A stretch of DNA of 64,000 nucleotides from Zhengitettix transpicula (GCA_037074705.1 CM073591.1:161290032-161354031); one strand, 5' to 3'. Numbered from the stretch's first letter, positions 49,864 through 61,458 are shown. The notes: generated by a model from the letters alone, not told the origin. Program-made: numbers and translations.

Positions 49864-50370
49864 TCAGACAAATAGTAAAAATTTAATTAAACTGAATTGT
49901 TTTTGGTAGAGATAAATGATAATTGGCTGTTGTGTAAGATAAAAGTTTTATTTTCAATTAATCTAAACTGTTTTATCGGTGGTATAGAATCGTAGTTTTA
50001 ATTCAATCTTCAAACAACTATAGATTTTATTATAAAATTATTTCACAGTAGTTTTCGATTTATATCACTTAGAGTAATGTCAAGAAAAATAATCAAATGA
50101 TATTGGTTTATATGAACCCAGAGCCACTGTAAAATAATTTTTATAATGAACGTTATAACTGTTTAAAAATTTATGACATTACGATTCTATACTGAAAATT
50201 TTATTATTTCATCAGGTTAATGACAATTTCAACCCCGTATATATTTGAGCGGAGAACAGATATTAACAACATAAGTGAAACCTGTGTAATATTCGGCAGA
50301 AAACAAGTGCAAATATATGCTAAATAAAGCAAATTATCGAGATTGGTCTCGCACCTTTCCCGCGTGATGT

Positions 50371-50514
50371 AGGAGTTTCTACATTTCATTTATATTCACA
50401 TTGTTGTATTGTAAAACGTTGTGTTACATATTACTTTATATTTAATATAAATTGTTTCTCACATATTGACCGGTTTATCTTTGATTGATTCAATTGATGA
50501 AGGAGTTTCTACAT
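50371..50514 (+). mobile_element. short retroposon-like element (~116 bp) with perfect 14-bp target site duplication
   Basis: AGGAGTTTCTACAT occurs at 50371-50384 and again at 50501-50514, flanking 50385-50500. The insert resembles 49750-49863 and ends in a TGATTGATT-type tail like those of some LINEs. A perfect 14-bp duplication suggests a fairly recent, LINE-machinery insertion. No Pol III boxes are obvious. Confidence 0.7.
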
Positions 50515-50785
50515 CTTTCTGAACTTCTAAAAAATGAGTGAAATACAAATTTACTGAATACCCGAAAGCAAAATTACACACTATTAATTATAACAAAATC
50601 CTTATTCAAGCAATTATGAAACACAGAATAATAGCAACCCGTTTAAACCAAATGTAGACATAATAGGCAGTTACCACGATAATTTATGTAAAAAAATTAA
50701 ATTTCTTATTAAAAATAGCTCGCTTGATATAAATCATAGGTTTATAGACATACGTAAATATATTAAATTAGATGTAAATGATGTA

Positions 50786-51015
50786 TTATAGTCTGTTTTA
50801 AATTATAAGACCGATGGTGGTTATTTCCCGCGGGGGTGTAACCGTGAGTCAACCAATCACAACACTTGAAATAAAACAGTGTTTCCGAAAAATAGCGGTG
50901 TTGTTGTACTGTTTTCAGTAAGCTGTATAAGCCGTGTGTGGAACATGGCATCAATGCGCCCCTCCGCGTGGTCACTCACGGAGACTTCTCGTTCAAAACG
51001 AACTATAGTTAGCTA
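50786..51015 (+). repeat. dispersed repeat with core-promoter-like structure, copy 2
   Basis: It is homologous to 3891-4085: TTATAGTCTGTTTTAAA, CAACCAATCACAACACTT, CTGTTTTCAGTAAGC. GTATAAG and CATCAAT stand where copy 1 has its TATA box and TCAGT initiator, so copy 2 has a weaker core promoter. Confidence 0.55.
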
Positions 51016-51139
51016 TGCCGTTTCCTTAGATATAAACACCACTATTCATTTGAAAGTCAAACTCATTAATAATAACTAGAAGTCACTTGAACCTCATACG
51101 CAGATTAAAACTAAAAGGATCTTTATCGAAGGGTACTTC

Positions 51140-51170
51140 ACTTATAATAATAATAATAATATTAATAATA
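51140..51170. repeat. (AAT)n microsatellite
   Basis: About nine AAT/ATA units. Confidence 0.9.
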
Positions 51171-51607
51171 ACTGGTGCAAACAAATTTATGATCTGCCCA
51201 TGTCTGAGCGTAGATATGCCAGGAATCGTAAATATATACTTGAACAAACTATAACACTACGAAGCTTTTAAGAACACTTGAATACTAATAATTACAAAAT
51301 AACGTATCTATTGATCCAAAGTAAATATCATTTTTCTTGATATGATCTAATGTTTTCAACATCAATCGCACCAAATACAATACTAAACTGTTTCATAAAC
51401 ACCCAATGTTCATGATTAAGAACGTAGTTCACATTTTAATTTACAAATCTCTTTGAATCAAGGGCAATCAGTTCTTCAAAAGTTAAAGCAAATATATACT
51501 AATACTTTTAAGAAATAACTTGTCTTTTCGAATATAGTGATATGTAATTGTGGTACACTAACTAAAACTAATACTATAAGAACACAATATAGTATTAATT
51601 TATTTTT

Positions 51608-52030
51608 TAGAGTAATAGGCTACATAAGGGGTAATCCACGTGGTGGCAACACCCCTTGAATAGCATAGGAAGGAATTTGAAAAGGGGGATGCGGAAGGGT
51701 AGGGGAAGGTAGCCAAGGTTTAACTAGGGCCCCGATCTATGTTTTAAGGATCCTACCCGGAACTCGCCTAAAAGTTATGCAGTACAAAACCCTAGAAAAC
51801 CTGCATCAGGTAGGTTGGGCATTGGGTACTTGTCCCACGCCCTTCCGATGGCAAGAGAGGGGTTTTCTGTGTGGACGCAGCATTCCCTTATCCGTGCCTG
51901 GACCAATTTAGAAGGCAGCTGGCCGATTATTCCAATAGGAATGACGGACAACTCTCACCATATGCAAAAGGTCTGCGACCCCGGAATATATACCTCTCAG
52001 AACAGGCAGAGGTGCCGCCCGCGGCTTGTG
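51608..52030 (+). repeat. R1 dispersed repeat, near-complete 5' and middle
   Basis: It runs from AGAGTAATAGGCTACATAAG through GGGGGATGCGGAAGG, CTACCCGGAACTCGCC, TGTCCCACGCCCTTCCGAT and GGTCTGCGACCCCGGAA. It stops near GGCAGAGGTGCC, about 370 bp before the DIP-like exon at 52402. Confidence 0.8.
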
Positions 52031-52401
52031 AGAGAAGCAAACAAATAATTGATGAACCCTGGCACTATTCCTACTGTAGGTATGATTTAAAATTAATTTC
52101 TAGATGGCCCAATTATGAATTCACATAAAAAGGCTTAAGTTACACACGAAAGAAAGATTAATGATCGTTAGATACCGGCGGGTAGAGTGAGAAAAATTTT
52201 CGAGGATGCTATCTGCAGTAATACATGTATTACTCTTGTGTACAGGGGCTCAATCTCCCTGGGTTAATACCAAACATTGCAGAACAAAAGTATTAATTTA
52301 TAATTATTTAACACAAGTAAGTATACTTTTAAACGTAACTATGAAAATATTTAACCTGAAAATATCTTTGCATCAATTGAAATAATTATTTTTATTTCCA
52401 G

Positions 52402-52530
52402 TGCCCAGCGTCGAAGGAGGTGTGTTTCACATTAAGAGAGTCAACAGGTTGCATATGGGAGCTTATTTATGCATAGCTTCTAACGGAGTTCCACCCAGTG
52501 TCAGCAAACGCATCATGCTTATTGTTCATT
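52402..52530 (+). CDS. DIP/lachesin-like protein, internal exon 3 of 4 (second half of Ig2)
   Basis: The 129-bp phase 1-1 exon follows TTTCCAG (52395-52401). It reads V-PSVEGGVFHIKRVN and then HMGAYLCIASNGVPPS, the F-strand cysteine region of Ig2, closing with the G-strand stretch RIMLIVH. The usual Asp of the D-x-G-x-Y-x-C motif is replaced (HMGAYLC). From memory of the family, this substitution is also seen in other insect DIP proteins. The donor is GTAAGA at 52531. With the exon at 33736 it completes one Ig domain with one B-strand and one F-strand cysteine. The frame remains open past the donor for about 100 bases, which is intron read-through and not a terminal exon. Confidence 0.94.
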
Positions 52531-53266
52531 GTAAGAAAAATGTACTATTAGAACCTAATCTTTTTACTATTAAGAAAGAAAGCAGTAAATTAGTTTTAAT
52601 GAGAGAGAGAGAGCATTCTTTTAACGTCAGGACATACAACGACTAATTTTTAATTTTACCTTAATATTCACGCGACCAAAGTGAATGAGCAATTATGGAA
52701 TCAAACAAGTGGAAGGATCATATGTATTAAATGTTATAACATACGTTGTAGCTCAAAATGAAATATTTTTATTTCCATCTTGGTCTACCTTATACCCTGC
52801 ACAATATTAAATTGGATTTTTACCAATTATAAAATTTTCCGAATATTACTATAATTAAAGACTATTTAATTGAAGATAATAATTGGGCTTAAGTACATGA
52901 CAGAATTCTCCGAGCCCGGGAAGAAGTATATTAATATTTACTAAATTGACTCGTAAAACTATATTATAAAAGTAAAGCATTTTCTCTATTTAAAGATGTA
53001 AATGTGTAACCCGTTTTCGTTAAATATGGAATGTTACTCGGGAACACTCATAGTTAGTAACAAAATTAAACTGGGAATTAGAATCGAAATCATATTTGTC
53101 CCAAATATTTAATCGTGTGTATTTACACGGTCAGTTATCGAATTTTCTTGATAAATGCATTTAGTCATATTAAGAAGTTCAATGATACACACATTTACGT
53201 AAAAATATACATATATATATACTCTAAATAGGAATATTGAATACAGTATAATATTTTGATTCGTAG
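52531..53266 (+). other. intron 3 of the DIP-like gene (736 bp)
   Basis: This is a short GTAAGA...TCGTAG intron, phase 1, AT-rich, with a small AT dinucleotide run near 53208-53221. I see no insertion in it. Confidence 0.9.
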
Positions 53267-53404
53267 TTCCTCCAATGATCTGGATACAGAACCAACTTGT
53301 GGGCGCTTATGAAGGTCAACAAATGACTCTGGAATGTCATTCAGAGGCGTTTCCAAAGTCCATTAACTATTGGACACGGGACCACGGAGAAATAATAGCG
53401 CAAA
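53267..53404 (+). CDS. DIP/lachesin-like protein, internal exon 4 of 4 (first half of Ig3)
   Basis: The 138-bp phase 1-1 exon follows TTCGTAG (53260-53266), only 736 bp after the previous exon. Joined to the preceding T it reads F-PPMIWIQNQLVGAYEGQQ, the conserved Ig2-Ig3 linker and A/B strands. The B-strand cysteine follows in TLECHSEAFP and the core tryptophan in INYWTRD, so this is the first half of Ig3. The donor GTAAGA begins at 53405. The exon that should carry the matching F-strand cysteine was not found in 53405-64000; I infer that the gene continues beyond the window. Confidence 0.94.
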
Positions 53405-55237
53405 GTAAGACTGCAATTCCACTTTCCTCATTTTTATTTTATGTATCTTAGAAATAGCTTATACTTATATAGATTTCAATTTAGACATTTAACAAACAAT
53501 ATGTGAAGGTGCCCATAAATACTTTTTAAAGGTAGTTTTCATTTAGCCACAATCAAATATAGAAATACTAAATTGTGAAACATAATATAAATCTTCATTA
53601 TATATTGCATTAATACAGATAGAAAATAAATATACAAAGAAACTTTATGGGAAGTATGATCTCATACGACTCTTCAGAATGCTGACTGGAATAAGCTAAT
53701 ACGTAAATCATTAATAATAGTATAAAAGATGTCTGACACCATTCAATCTAATAATTAACGGAAATATATTACGTAACCTATGTTGAACTTATAAAATAAA
53801 TATTGACATTCATCAGATTTTTCTTGCTGAACAAATATTTATGTAGATAATACTTGAATTTGATTATATTATTTGTGAACTTATAACTTATTAAATGTTT
53901 ATAAAAAAGAATTATTTTTGTGTAATAGTTATGTAATGTGATTGTATTTAGTTTAATTATGTTTTTAAAAATATTTGTATTTTAAATAGTTGTCATTTAG
54001 TATTAATTATTGGTTTTACTGAGATATAAGAGTTAGTATTCACAATAATTTTTAAACTCGTCTATCCGATGTTCTTGATTAAAGATGAATCATTAATCTG
54101 ATAAAACTTTTGTGAGGATTTAAAATTTCATCTTGCGCTTACCAATTTCCCCGGAAAATTATACCTTCTGTAATATTTTAATTTAATTTAAATATAATAT
54201 AAGCGAAGATGTATTTTAATTAATTATAAAAAATTAATTTTTTAATATCAAATCGCAAAAATTTATCTATTAATCTATGTCGGTACAATTTTAAAACCTC
54301 AATAACATCTAAGCAATGCCGTATAATCCAAGGTTATCCTGCGGCGATGTTACACATCCATATAGACGACGACAATTCTAAAAATAAATTGCGGATATTT
54401 TAAAGAATCACACGAATTGTGAATTTAGATATCTGTACCGGTTTTAAATACCTTCGAATTGCAGATTGTAAGATCCAATGGTGTAGTTTCCTGCTCCTAG
54501 CGCAGTATGACACACAGTCGGAAGTTTTTAAGTACTAATGGGGAACTTTTCTCCCACATCAGAATTAAATACTTTGATCATTAAATCGGTACCAATATTT
54601 TTCTGCATAAGATTCGAATGCCTTCCTGTACTTTTAAGTTAACATTCAATTTCTATAACTTCCTGTGACTTTTCTCACCTTCCTCCTCTCATCACTTTTC
54701 TCAATCGACTTCGTCCACAGCCTCAAAACTTTCCCTGCATCCAATTCTGACAACTCTGAGAAGCGGATGCCACTAGATAAATCCTTTTTCTTCGGTTTTC
54801 TGACCGATCTAAACCTATGCGTGCTCCCTCCAAATTTCAAATTTCTTCCTCGCGTATATATACGTATGTTAAACGAAATTAAAAATGTAATACTTTTGAA
54901 ATTTAGCTAATGGAACGTTATTTTAAACTTTATCTTGTTGACTCTTCCGTACTTCTCTGGTATCTTCAGTCCCGCGTCTTCTTGCAATAATAATAAAAAT
55001 GTAAACTAATGTTACGTTAAAATAGTATAAAACCATATTTTGATTAATAATTACAATCTGTCTTAGAATGGAAAAACAATAGTAAAAGTATGTTTTGATA
55101 ATTTGAGAAATGATCTCAAAACTATGATAATTATCCAATTTACCTCTTGTTTTGTTTCATATTTTCATTTGAAATACAAAATAAGTACTGTATATATAAA
55201 TATGTATTCTGACTATTGAAGAAACTAATAAATAAAT
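53405..55237. other. AT-rich intron downstream of exon 4
   Basis: Overlapping open frames at 54646-54910 on both strands are unrecognised. No Ig3 second-half exon was found. Confidence 0.5.
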
Positions 55238-55428
55238 AAACATCAGCCAGAAAAACATAAGTCAGAAAAAAGAATTTATTAAATTAAAAACGTTTCATCG
55301 CTCATTTGCGACCTCATCAGGTTCAAGTTTAAAATAAATTTGATGGACAAACATGTTGAGGTCGCAAATTAAACGATGAAACGTAATTTAATTCAATTAT
55401 TTTTCTGACTTACAATTTCCTGATGTTT
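55238..55428 (-). mobile_element. foldback element with hammerhead-like core
   Basis: The arms 55241-55315 (CATCAGCCAGAAAAACATAA...) and 55357-55425 are inverted copies. On the minus strand the left arm reads CTGATGA (55314-55320), one extra G, helix GTCGC/GCGAT with a six-base loop, and GAAAC (55292-55296) followed by GTT. Helix I pairing is poor. The right arm keeps the helix and GAAACGT but has lost CTGATGA. No transposase is present. Confidence 0.65.
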
Positions 55429-55620
55429 TTAAGTAGTATAGATTATTATTGACGTATGTATTTTACGTCAATGACTGTAATTCATACTAAGTGAACGATC
55501 CACAAAAAAATTTAGTATAGTATTGAAACGTATTTCATCCCAGTTGCAATAGAAAACATAGTATCCTGGAAGTATCTTTCCCCGCCCTTACACTAAAGTG
55601 GAGAACATCTACCGCAGTCA

Positions 55621-55680
55621 TGGGCTGGTGTAATGGCGAGGAACGGCTAGCGAGTCTGATAGGAACAAAGATTCGATTCC
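55621..55680 (+). repeat. tRNA-derived SINE head, possible
   Basis: TGGTGTAATGG (55626-55636) fits the Pol III A box exactly. ATTCGATTC (55671-55679) matches the B box at 8 of 9 positions, with tRNA-like spacing. The sequence does not fold as a clean tRNA by eye, so it is a SINE head rather than a gene. Confidence 0.4.
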
Positions 55681-56680
55681 AAGCAGCCGCCTTCGCTAAA
55701 ATGGAACTCGTAATTCCAGCAGGTCTTTCCTCCCGTGTTTGGGTGAGAGCGACTTACTGTTTCTATTTGCGAAAGAGTTTATAAACCTCAAAGATATAAA
55801 AAAAAGTCAATTGAACTTCATCCCCATGGGCTTGGTTCCCTTAACATCCACAGAAAAATAAACAACTGGAAAGACATTGAGGATGTATAAAACCAGTTCT
55901 TGATTTTTTAAATTACTTTCAATTATTAACATATTTTGATAATAATTATTATCACAAATTGTAGTTTGAAATGAAAATTGAAGATATTATGAGAATTGTA
56001 CAATTTTACATTTTGGTCGTATTTTTATTCAAATCCGCAGTAGTACAGGATTTTTATCAACTAATGTACATTACTTTATACAGACTGCCGACGTATTTTA
56101 ATGTAATATTCAATAGAATACCGTTTACCAGTTAAACACTGTTATGTGCTTATATAAAATCTATTCGATTCTCTGCTGCATTATTTTAACCTACTCTGCA
56201 TTAAATTTTCAACATTCTTTTGTTAACATTATCATTAATCCTTTTTACGAATATTACTGATTTTCAGATGTTTTTTCACATAATTTATATTTCTAAAATA
56301 GATGTTATGCTAATTTTCGTAAACAATGTATCAATTGTATCCAATTATAAATTGTTTTTTAGGTATCTATATTGAGGTGTATATGTTTACATGCATAATC
56401 ATAATCATATATGTATAGATATCTATAGTTAAATAATAACTACCAATATGATAAATCGATACTATAGTATCGTTACTATGGTAGCGATTTTCTATTGTAA
56501 TTATACCACTGAAACACCTAATGAAGCAGTTTAAGAACAGACCTTGTTGAATAAACAACATAGTTTTATATTAGTGACTAAGTAACTATAGGTACTAATA
56601 TTTTTTAAAGGTATTGTAATTTTAATTATAGGACAGGAAGGTATGTTTTGCTTAAGGTTTTGGAATGTATTCATAACGTG
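55681..56680. other. AT-rich stretch
   Basis: A possible SINE body lies at 55681-55880. Otherwise nothing was seen. Confidence 0.4.

Positions 56681-56686
<6 letters not shown>

Positions 56687-56719
<33 letters not shown>
56687..56719. repeat. (TA)n microsatellite
   Basis: About 15 TA units. Confidence 0.95.
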
Positions 56720-56720
<1 letters not shown>

Positions 56721-56939
56721 TAGTAACGTTTGATTGTTCATTCAGGATGATTATAACAAAAGAGTTGAAACTTTAATTATTTAATAAAATTAAAAACTGT
56801 TTTTGATCATTTATATTTCAAAAATAGATGTAATACTAATTTTTTTCACTAATATCGAATATGATTGAAATTGTAGTTTTCGAATTTTAGTATTCTTATG
56901 GTAACTTCGAATTATTTTCTAATTGTAGTGTCCAATTAC

Positions 56940-57018
56940 TATATTGTAATGTTATGTAATGACGTATCCTATTTCCTCATACGAGGACTAATGGAATAAA
57001 ATAAATCAAATCAAATAT
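56940..57018 (+). mobile_element. LINE 3' end (Jockey-like tail)
   Basis: GACGTATCCTATTTCCTCAT, then ACTAATGGAATAAAATAAA and a TCAAATCAAAT tail. The same signature occurs inverted at 3777-3835 and 26962-27025. No coding part is attached. Confidence 0.6.
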
Positions 57019-58900
57019 ATACAATATTTTTAACAACACCATTTGAACAGACCACATGTCCGCTAACATACGTCACAATAAAGTAATATTAATTATCTAG
57101 TTTCCGTCTCATTCATAATGTAATGTAAATATTTTTCTTATTTAGGGGAGAGGTTACAGATTTTCTTTCTCAAACAAATAAAAATTAAAACTTTAAATTT
57201 ATTATTATTTTATTATTTACACAAGAACGTAATTAAATAAATAAACAAAAAACAAATTAAATTAAATTATTTTGTGTGGTCCCGACTTTTTAACACTTTA
57301 TATTAATTATTATGCAAGGACTTCTCTGTCAGGGGATAAGTAGGGCCTAACTACAGTGTACTAGCTTGGCCAACACAAATTCATTATTGAAGATAAACAA
57401 TTTATATGGAACTTAAATTTTCCGGGTACTACCGTTTCACAATTTGAGAATGGGCTGTAAGCTGCGTCGACTCCAGAATGCTCCAATTAACCAAACACGA
57501 CTCTTCTTCCACTTTTCTATTCGTTCTTGAAAAAAAGGACGCGGCTCGCTTATCGCTTCACAATCCGCCATTTTCATTCCATCCAGCGATCAACCACGAA
57601 GTACCCACATAACAAACCTCTTTGCCGCGTCAAAAGATATAAAAATCTGTATTTGATCGCCGCTGCTGCCAATTGTCGGCAGACGACGATAACAAACTGC
57701 GGCTGGAAACGTAATAATATAATATTAATTGTACGTGTTCGGTGACACGCGTTACAAGGACCCCTGAATTACGACACACATCGGGCTATACGCAGAAAGT
57801 CTCGCATGTTTGTCGTAATTTACAAAATAAAACGGGTATATGCATTTTCTTACCATTACAATACAATTGAGATGCGCGACAATAATTTTTTTTCGATAAT
57901 CTCCACTCTAAGCCATCATAAGAACCACATACAAAGTATCTTATTACAGACCCCTAACTAAGATTACATATAAATTACATTTATTTAATGCTAACAAAAA
58001 TTCTGTAATTTTTTTTATAAATCAACCAAATTATCCAATTATGTTGTTCAGAATCAAGTACTCGATTTCCATTCATCAATGTACACATAAAGTAGGGTTT
58101 TAAAAGAAAATTTTTCTACATGCTTTTGGCAGAAAGGAAAACGTATTGACTGTGGCATCACCCGTTCCTCTTTTGTACATACGAGAGAATACAATAAAAT
58201 TAACACTCTGTCAATAATTAATACTTTTAAACAAACAGTAATTAATGCTTAATATCTGTTTTTTTTCTCCTTGTCTCATAGTGCCTATCGGCAACAAATA
58301 CAAATAATAAGCACATATAGTTATCAGTTACATAAATCCTTTTACAGAATATTCATCACATGGCAACGACTTTTAAGTGTCTTTTTCAGTTACAATTATA
58401 GCAATTTAGTACCTTGCGTTTGTTGTCCTGTTCATACACATATTTGCTATACAAATTGAATCTTAATATTCCAATTTTAAATCATTGACCTTTACTTAAC
58501 ACTATCGTTTTTCTTTTACCACTTTGTTTAAATACTTCAAAAAACACGCTACGTTTTGAGTATATGTTTGTGCTTACATCAGTTGTTTCACGTAGTGTGA
58601 CAATGTGTCGACGTCTCTGGCATGATATGTGTTTAATACACGTAATTCATCATTTACGTATACGTATACGAATTTCTGATGTGAACCTTCCGAATAACAA
58701 AACGACCCTCATACACGGCGCATCTGTTAGCATCGGCATCTGATGTTCTCAACGCACGTAATAATACTAATTCTTCTAACTTGTATTTTAAATCGTGTAT
58801 TTTGTGACGTCTCAATCGTCCTTCAGATACGCAAATGTGCGCCTATTTGCCGCATTACCTTTCCGAACTATTTCATTGCGGCCGACGTATACTACAATAT
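57019..58900. other. AT-rich stretch, possibly including the 3' part of the Gypsy-type element
   Basis: Minus-strand frames between 58300 and 58900 may be the end of integrase, but I cannot support a motif. Nothing else was recognised. Confidence 0.35.
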
Positions 58901-58929
58901 AAGGTCTTCACACTTAAATTATTTAACGG

Positions 58930-59230
58930 AATTTTCCACATAACATTCATTAACTGCCGTGATCGGATATTACACGGTCCAGGCGGCCTTACTTCTTAAA
59001 AAAATCATTGACTAACTTCTGTAAGCAGGCTTTGGTAGTGGCCCTCCTGAGTCCATATAATCTGACATATTTTGTAAGCGCATCGAGAACTACACCGCGT
59101 GATACGGTCCTTCAAATGTTTTATTGGGAAATTTACAAGTCTTGACACATGAAGCATGTCTTGATGTATCGCTTTATATTTCGTTTCATTCTCTTAAGGT
59201 AAACAAGCCCTCTCAATAATTTAACTGTCT
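58930..59230 (-). pseudogene. Ty3/Gypsy integrase fragment
   Basis: On the minus strand, an IKTCFMCQ zinc-finger end (59.12-59.18 kb) with C-x-x-C is followed by a stop and then the catalytic core: LDALTKYVRLYGL with the first Asp, ATTKACLQKLVNDFF, an in-frame stop, and RVISDHGS with the second Asp. The catalytic Glu segment is not recognisable. These signatures are typical of insect Gypsy integrases. Confidence 0.75.
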
Positions 59231-60105
59231 TGTACGTGATGTCCGTTCTTGTGTGCGAATTCAAGCACGTGTCACTGCATGGAAGCGGCCACACATTATA
59301 CCAAAATATTTCTGGATTTTGGTCAGCATTTAAAAATTAACCCATCGTGTCAACGGTATCACTCTCTGGCATTTGTCTGGGTTTCATCTTCTTTCGGTAA
59401 CAATAGCTCCCTCAAAAGTGACCTAAGCATTCTCTTTTACGCAATTTATTTTACTATTTTCACACTTCATTCATGTCGTTCTCTCCGATTATTAATATTT
59501 ACGAGTGCAAAAATGATGGCACCATTCGAAACTCTTGCTTCTTGCCCGTCTATCGTTACGGGAAAAGAAAATCAGCGGCTCTATTGTTTGTTCCATTAAT
59601 ATGTTTTATTATAAGTTTGAAGGTCTGAAGTGCCAATGCCCATCTCTTCAATCTTAAATTGGGCTCGATAACAGTCATTTGAAGTGTCGCCTCCATGAGC
59701 TACTCATGGTTGGTAGTATCCGAGACGAGACCCAGGACAGACCACACGGCGTTCACTCCTTATCTGTCTACATTGTTTCCAATCTCATGTACGTCGGTAA
59801 CTGTCTCATTCCTTTCAAATTTCATGTGTGGAAGAGGTTTCAAAAGTACCCTCAAACCGTGACTATTCTTGGTAGTGAGGCCTTCCTGCGGTTGCGGCGC
59901 GTGAGGAGGAAGAGAGAGCGCGTGGTTCTTTGGAGGGGGGAGGGGGGGGGGTTCCATCCTGGCAGGACAGGAGGTGGTGGAGATTGACTCAAGGCGATCG
60001 TCCAGTCTTCTGGGATGTGGAATGTGTTGGTGACCCCAGCACCAACCGCACTCCGAGAGACTAAGATGCCGAGTGCTTGAGACTTGTCTCCACCTCTTGG
60101 TTATC

Positions 60106-60250
60106 CGATGACGAAACCACCTGACCATAATTCTCCTCGTTGCAATAGCCTGTTGCTATATTAACATAATTCTTAACTCGATGACGAACCCACCTGACCA
60201 TAATTCTCCTCGTTGCAATAGCCTGTTGCTATATTAACATAATTCTTAAC
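60106..60250. repeat. 73-bp tandem duplication
   Basis: Two nearly identical units begin CGATGACGAAMCCACCTGAC at 60106 and 60179. They lie between the RT and integrase remnants. Confidence 0.92.
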
Positions 60251-60457
60251 TGAATATCTGTGTAAAAAATTTATAATATGTGCAAAAACCAATAACATGC
60301 CTTAATTGTTTAACATTATTAGTTCGTTTTAGAGTGTCTATTTGTTTTAACCATTCTGGTATCGATCTAACGCCGATTTCTGAAATTAGGCGCCCTAAAA
60401 AATCTGTTTATTTGTTGCAAAACATGTTTCTGTCATGTTTATAGCTAAGCCAGCTTC

Positions 60458-61010
60458 CTAAATGCTAATGAATAAAATATCTACGGGCTTCAGGTGTTCC
60501 TCAAATGCGTGGGAAGCCACCATGAGATCGTCAACATAGCAAGTTACATTATCCCTTATGCAATCAGGTATGATCATGTTTAATCTTTGGATGAATTCCT
60601 GGAAACTATTAATCAAACCCAACTGTAAACGTTTGAAGGCCCAACACCTACCGTCCACCCAAAATACGGTTAAATTTTTGGACGAATTTTCGAGCTAAAT
60701 TTACATAAAACTTTTATTCAAGTCCGTTCCCGTAGTTCAGTGTTTGTTATGGAACCGTCTTGTCGACTCTTCGATCAAGGCTGGCCGCTCGTGTGACGTG
60801 ATCATTTACTGATTCAGTTTTCGTGCGTCGAGGCAAAGTCTGACACACTTATCGCCTTTCCTTAAAACGACCAAAGGCAAACTGTAAAGGCTTATTGTTC
60901 TCTCAATAATATTCAGCCAGCGCCTCAGCTGCTTTGTCGTACGGAGTCGGAAATGGTTTGCATCTAATTGGTCTAGTTTGAATTTTGTGCAAGTATGCTT
61001 CTAATTTCCC
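60458..61010 (-). pseudogene. Ty3/Gypsy reverse transcriptase fragment
   Basis: In element order there is a KPFPTPYD segment (~60.96 kb), then LVVLRKGDKCVRLCLDARKLNQ-type RT motifs (60.78-60.89 kb) ending at a stop. In the last open frame (60458-60658) come the FKRLQLGLINS box and the catalytic YVDDLMVAS box, followed by FEEHL. The YVDD aspartates are intact, but stops and frame changes between motifs make the gene non-functional. Confidence 0.8.
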
Positions 61011-61458
61011 AAGTTTTGAACTGAATACTTTTTGATTCTTTAACAATACTTTGACCAATGAATTCTTCACTTCCACTGTTATTCTACCAATATTGTTTTC
61101 TTCTTTAATTCTCTTTCGTTCCTCTCAATCTCAGAAGTGTAACTTTCTGTAACCATATCTGTTTAGTTCAATTAACTCGTCCTTAGTTAAATCCTCATTA
61201 TTCCGAGAGTATTCGTCCTCGACTTCACCATCTCCATCCTCCGCATACCCTATACAGAAGCACCCTATATGACTTTCTTTCACTACTATTTATTATATCC
61301 CATGTTATCGGCTAGTAAATCCCATTACTTGCATCTTCTATAGCTCATGTGCTCACACTGAGGCGAAAAGCTATATTTCTCTAATTTCCCTTAAAAATCA
61401 ATTCCTACAACTGCAACTAGACATTTAATGGTATAAACTGTTTCTTTGAAATTAAATT

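Larger units (their letters stand above)
33895..52401 (+). other. intron 2 of the DIP-like gene (18,507 bp)
   Basis: Its borders are GTGAAT and TTCCAG, phase 1. It contains the Mutator-like MITE, a foldback half-element, the pair of ~115-bp related elements near 49.8 and 50.4 kb, a promoter-like repeat and an R1 copy. GC-richer islands lie at about 39.0, 40.3, 43.5 and 46.2 kb. Confidence 0.9.

Noticed and set aside
55621..55680. Intact tRNA gene
   Set aside because: A and B boxes are present, but a cloverleaf with acceptor and anticodon stems could not be formed by eye; treated as a SINE head.
59679..60128. Overlapping frames of 102 and 122 codons on opposite strands
   Set aside because: They result from a GC-rich, low-complexity purine block; the proline-rich translation has no recognised domain.
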